A stretch of 5,485 nt of DNA from Bacillota bacterium (GTDB lineage Bacteria; Bacillota; Clostridia; Oscillospirales; Oscillospiraceae). The stretch spans positions 1-5,485 of the forward strand of contig JAKOSQ010000007.1 of the NCBI GenBank assembly GCA_029777215.1, written 5' to 3'. The translations under genes and the position numbers were made by a program. The notes beneath the pieces were generated by a model. The model was given only the letters and a program-made list of their open reading frames with translations, had not been told where the DNA came from and ran no database searches. Position 1 is the first letter of the stretch. Every line of letters starts with the position of its first letter. This document shows, in pieces, positions 5,461 to 5,485 of this stretch.

Positions 5461-5485
5461 GCGCGGCTCGCAAGCCGGGCCGCGC
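5461..5485 (+). terminator. GC-rich hairpin after etfA, cut by the window end
   Basis: GCGCGGCTCG (5461-5470) pairs with 5476-5485 over all 10 bp (one G-U pair) around a CAAGC loop. It begins 20 nt after the etfA stop. This is a likely intrinsic terminator of the etfBA unit, but the U-tract, if any, lies beyond the window, so it cannot be confirmed. Confidence 0.55.

Overview
The window looks like chromosomal DNA from an anaerobic, GC-rich member of the Clostridia, possibly Oscillospirales. The reasons are the clostridial type of ETF subunits, strong GGAGG-like ribosome binding sites, sigma-A promoters placed in AT-rich islands, and a Firmicutes-style zinc-ribbon membrane protein with DUF5067-like domains. 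The genus is an inference; nothing in the sequence fixes it.

Left part (1-1747). The last 34 codons of an unidentified plus-strand gene end at 107. A strong 16-bp hairpin (184-222) lies between it and a convergent minus-strand gene (227-1681), and probably terminates both. The minus gene encodes a 484-residue protein with an N-terminal two-CxxC zinc ribbon, one membrane helix, a lipocalin-like beta module and two tandem DUF5067-like domains. Its own promoter (TTGACA, 17-bp spacer, GATTAT) and GGGAGG site lie just upstream.

Middle (1748-2102). This is a divergent, AT-rich intergenic region with no gene. It carries a good promoter (TTGCAA-17-TATAAT), palindromes just upstream of it, and a leader of about 160 nt with possible hairpins in front of an acyl-CoA dehydrogenase gene.

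Right part (2103-5485). The order is acyl-CoA dehydrogenase, etfB, etfA. The dehydrogenase would oxidise an acyl-CoA, or reduce an enoyl-CoA, through FAD and exchange electrons with the EtfAB heterodimer. EtfB and EtfA resemble the ETFs of anaerobes that work with butyryl-CoA-type dehydrogenases and can bifurcate electrons. The three genes are not one simple operon. An 18-bp hairpin with a U-rich tail closes the dehydrogenase unit, and a perfect consensus promoter (TTGACA-17-TATAAT) then starts etfBA, which have a 14-nt gap and end at a GC-rich hairpin at the window edge. The 343-bp gap between dehydrogenase and etfB is therefore regulatory rather than empty.

I see no CRISPR array, tRNA, rRNA, insertion sequence or phage gene. 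The window is mostly ordinary energy metabolism. The parts most worth a second look are the separately promoted etfBA pair, the inverted repeats around the promoters, and the modular zinc-ribbon membrane protein.
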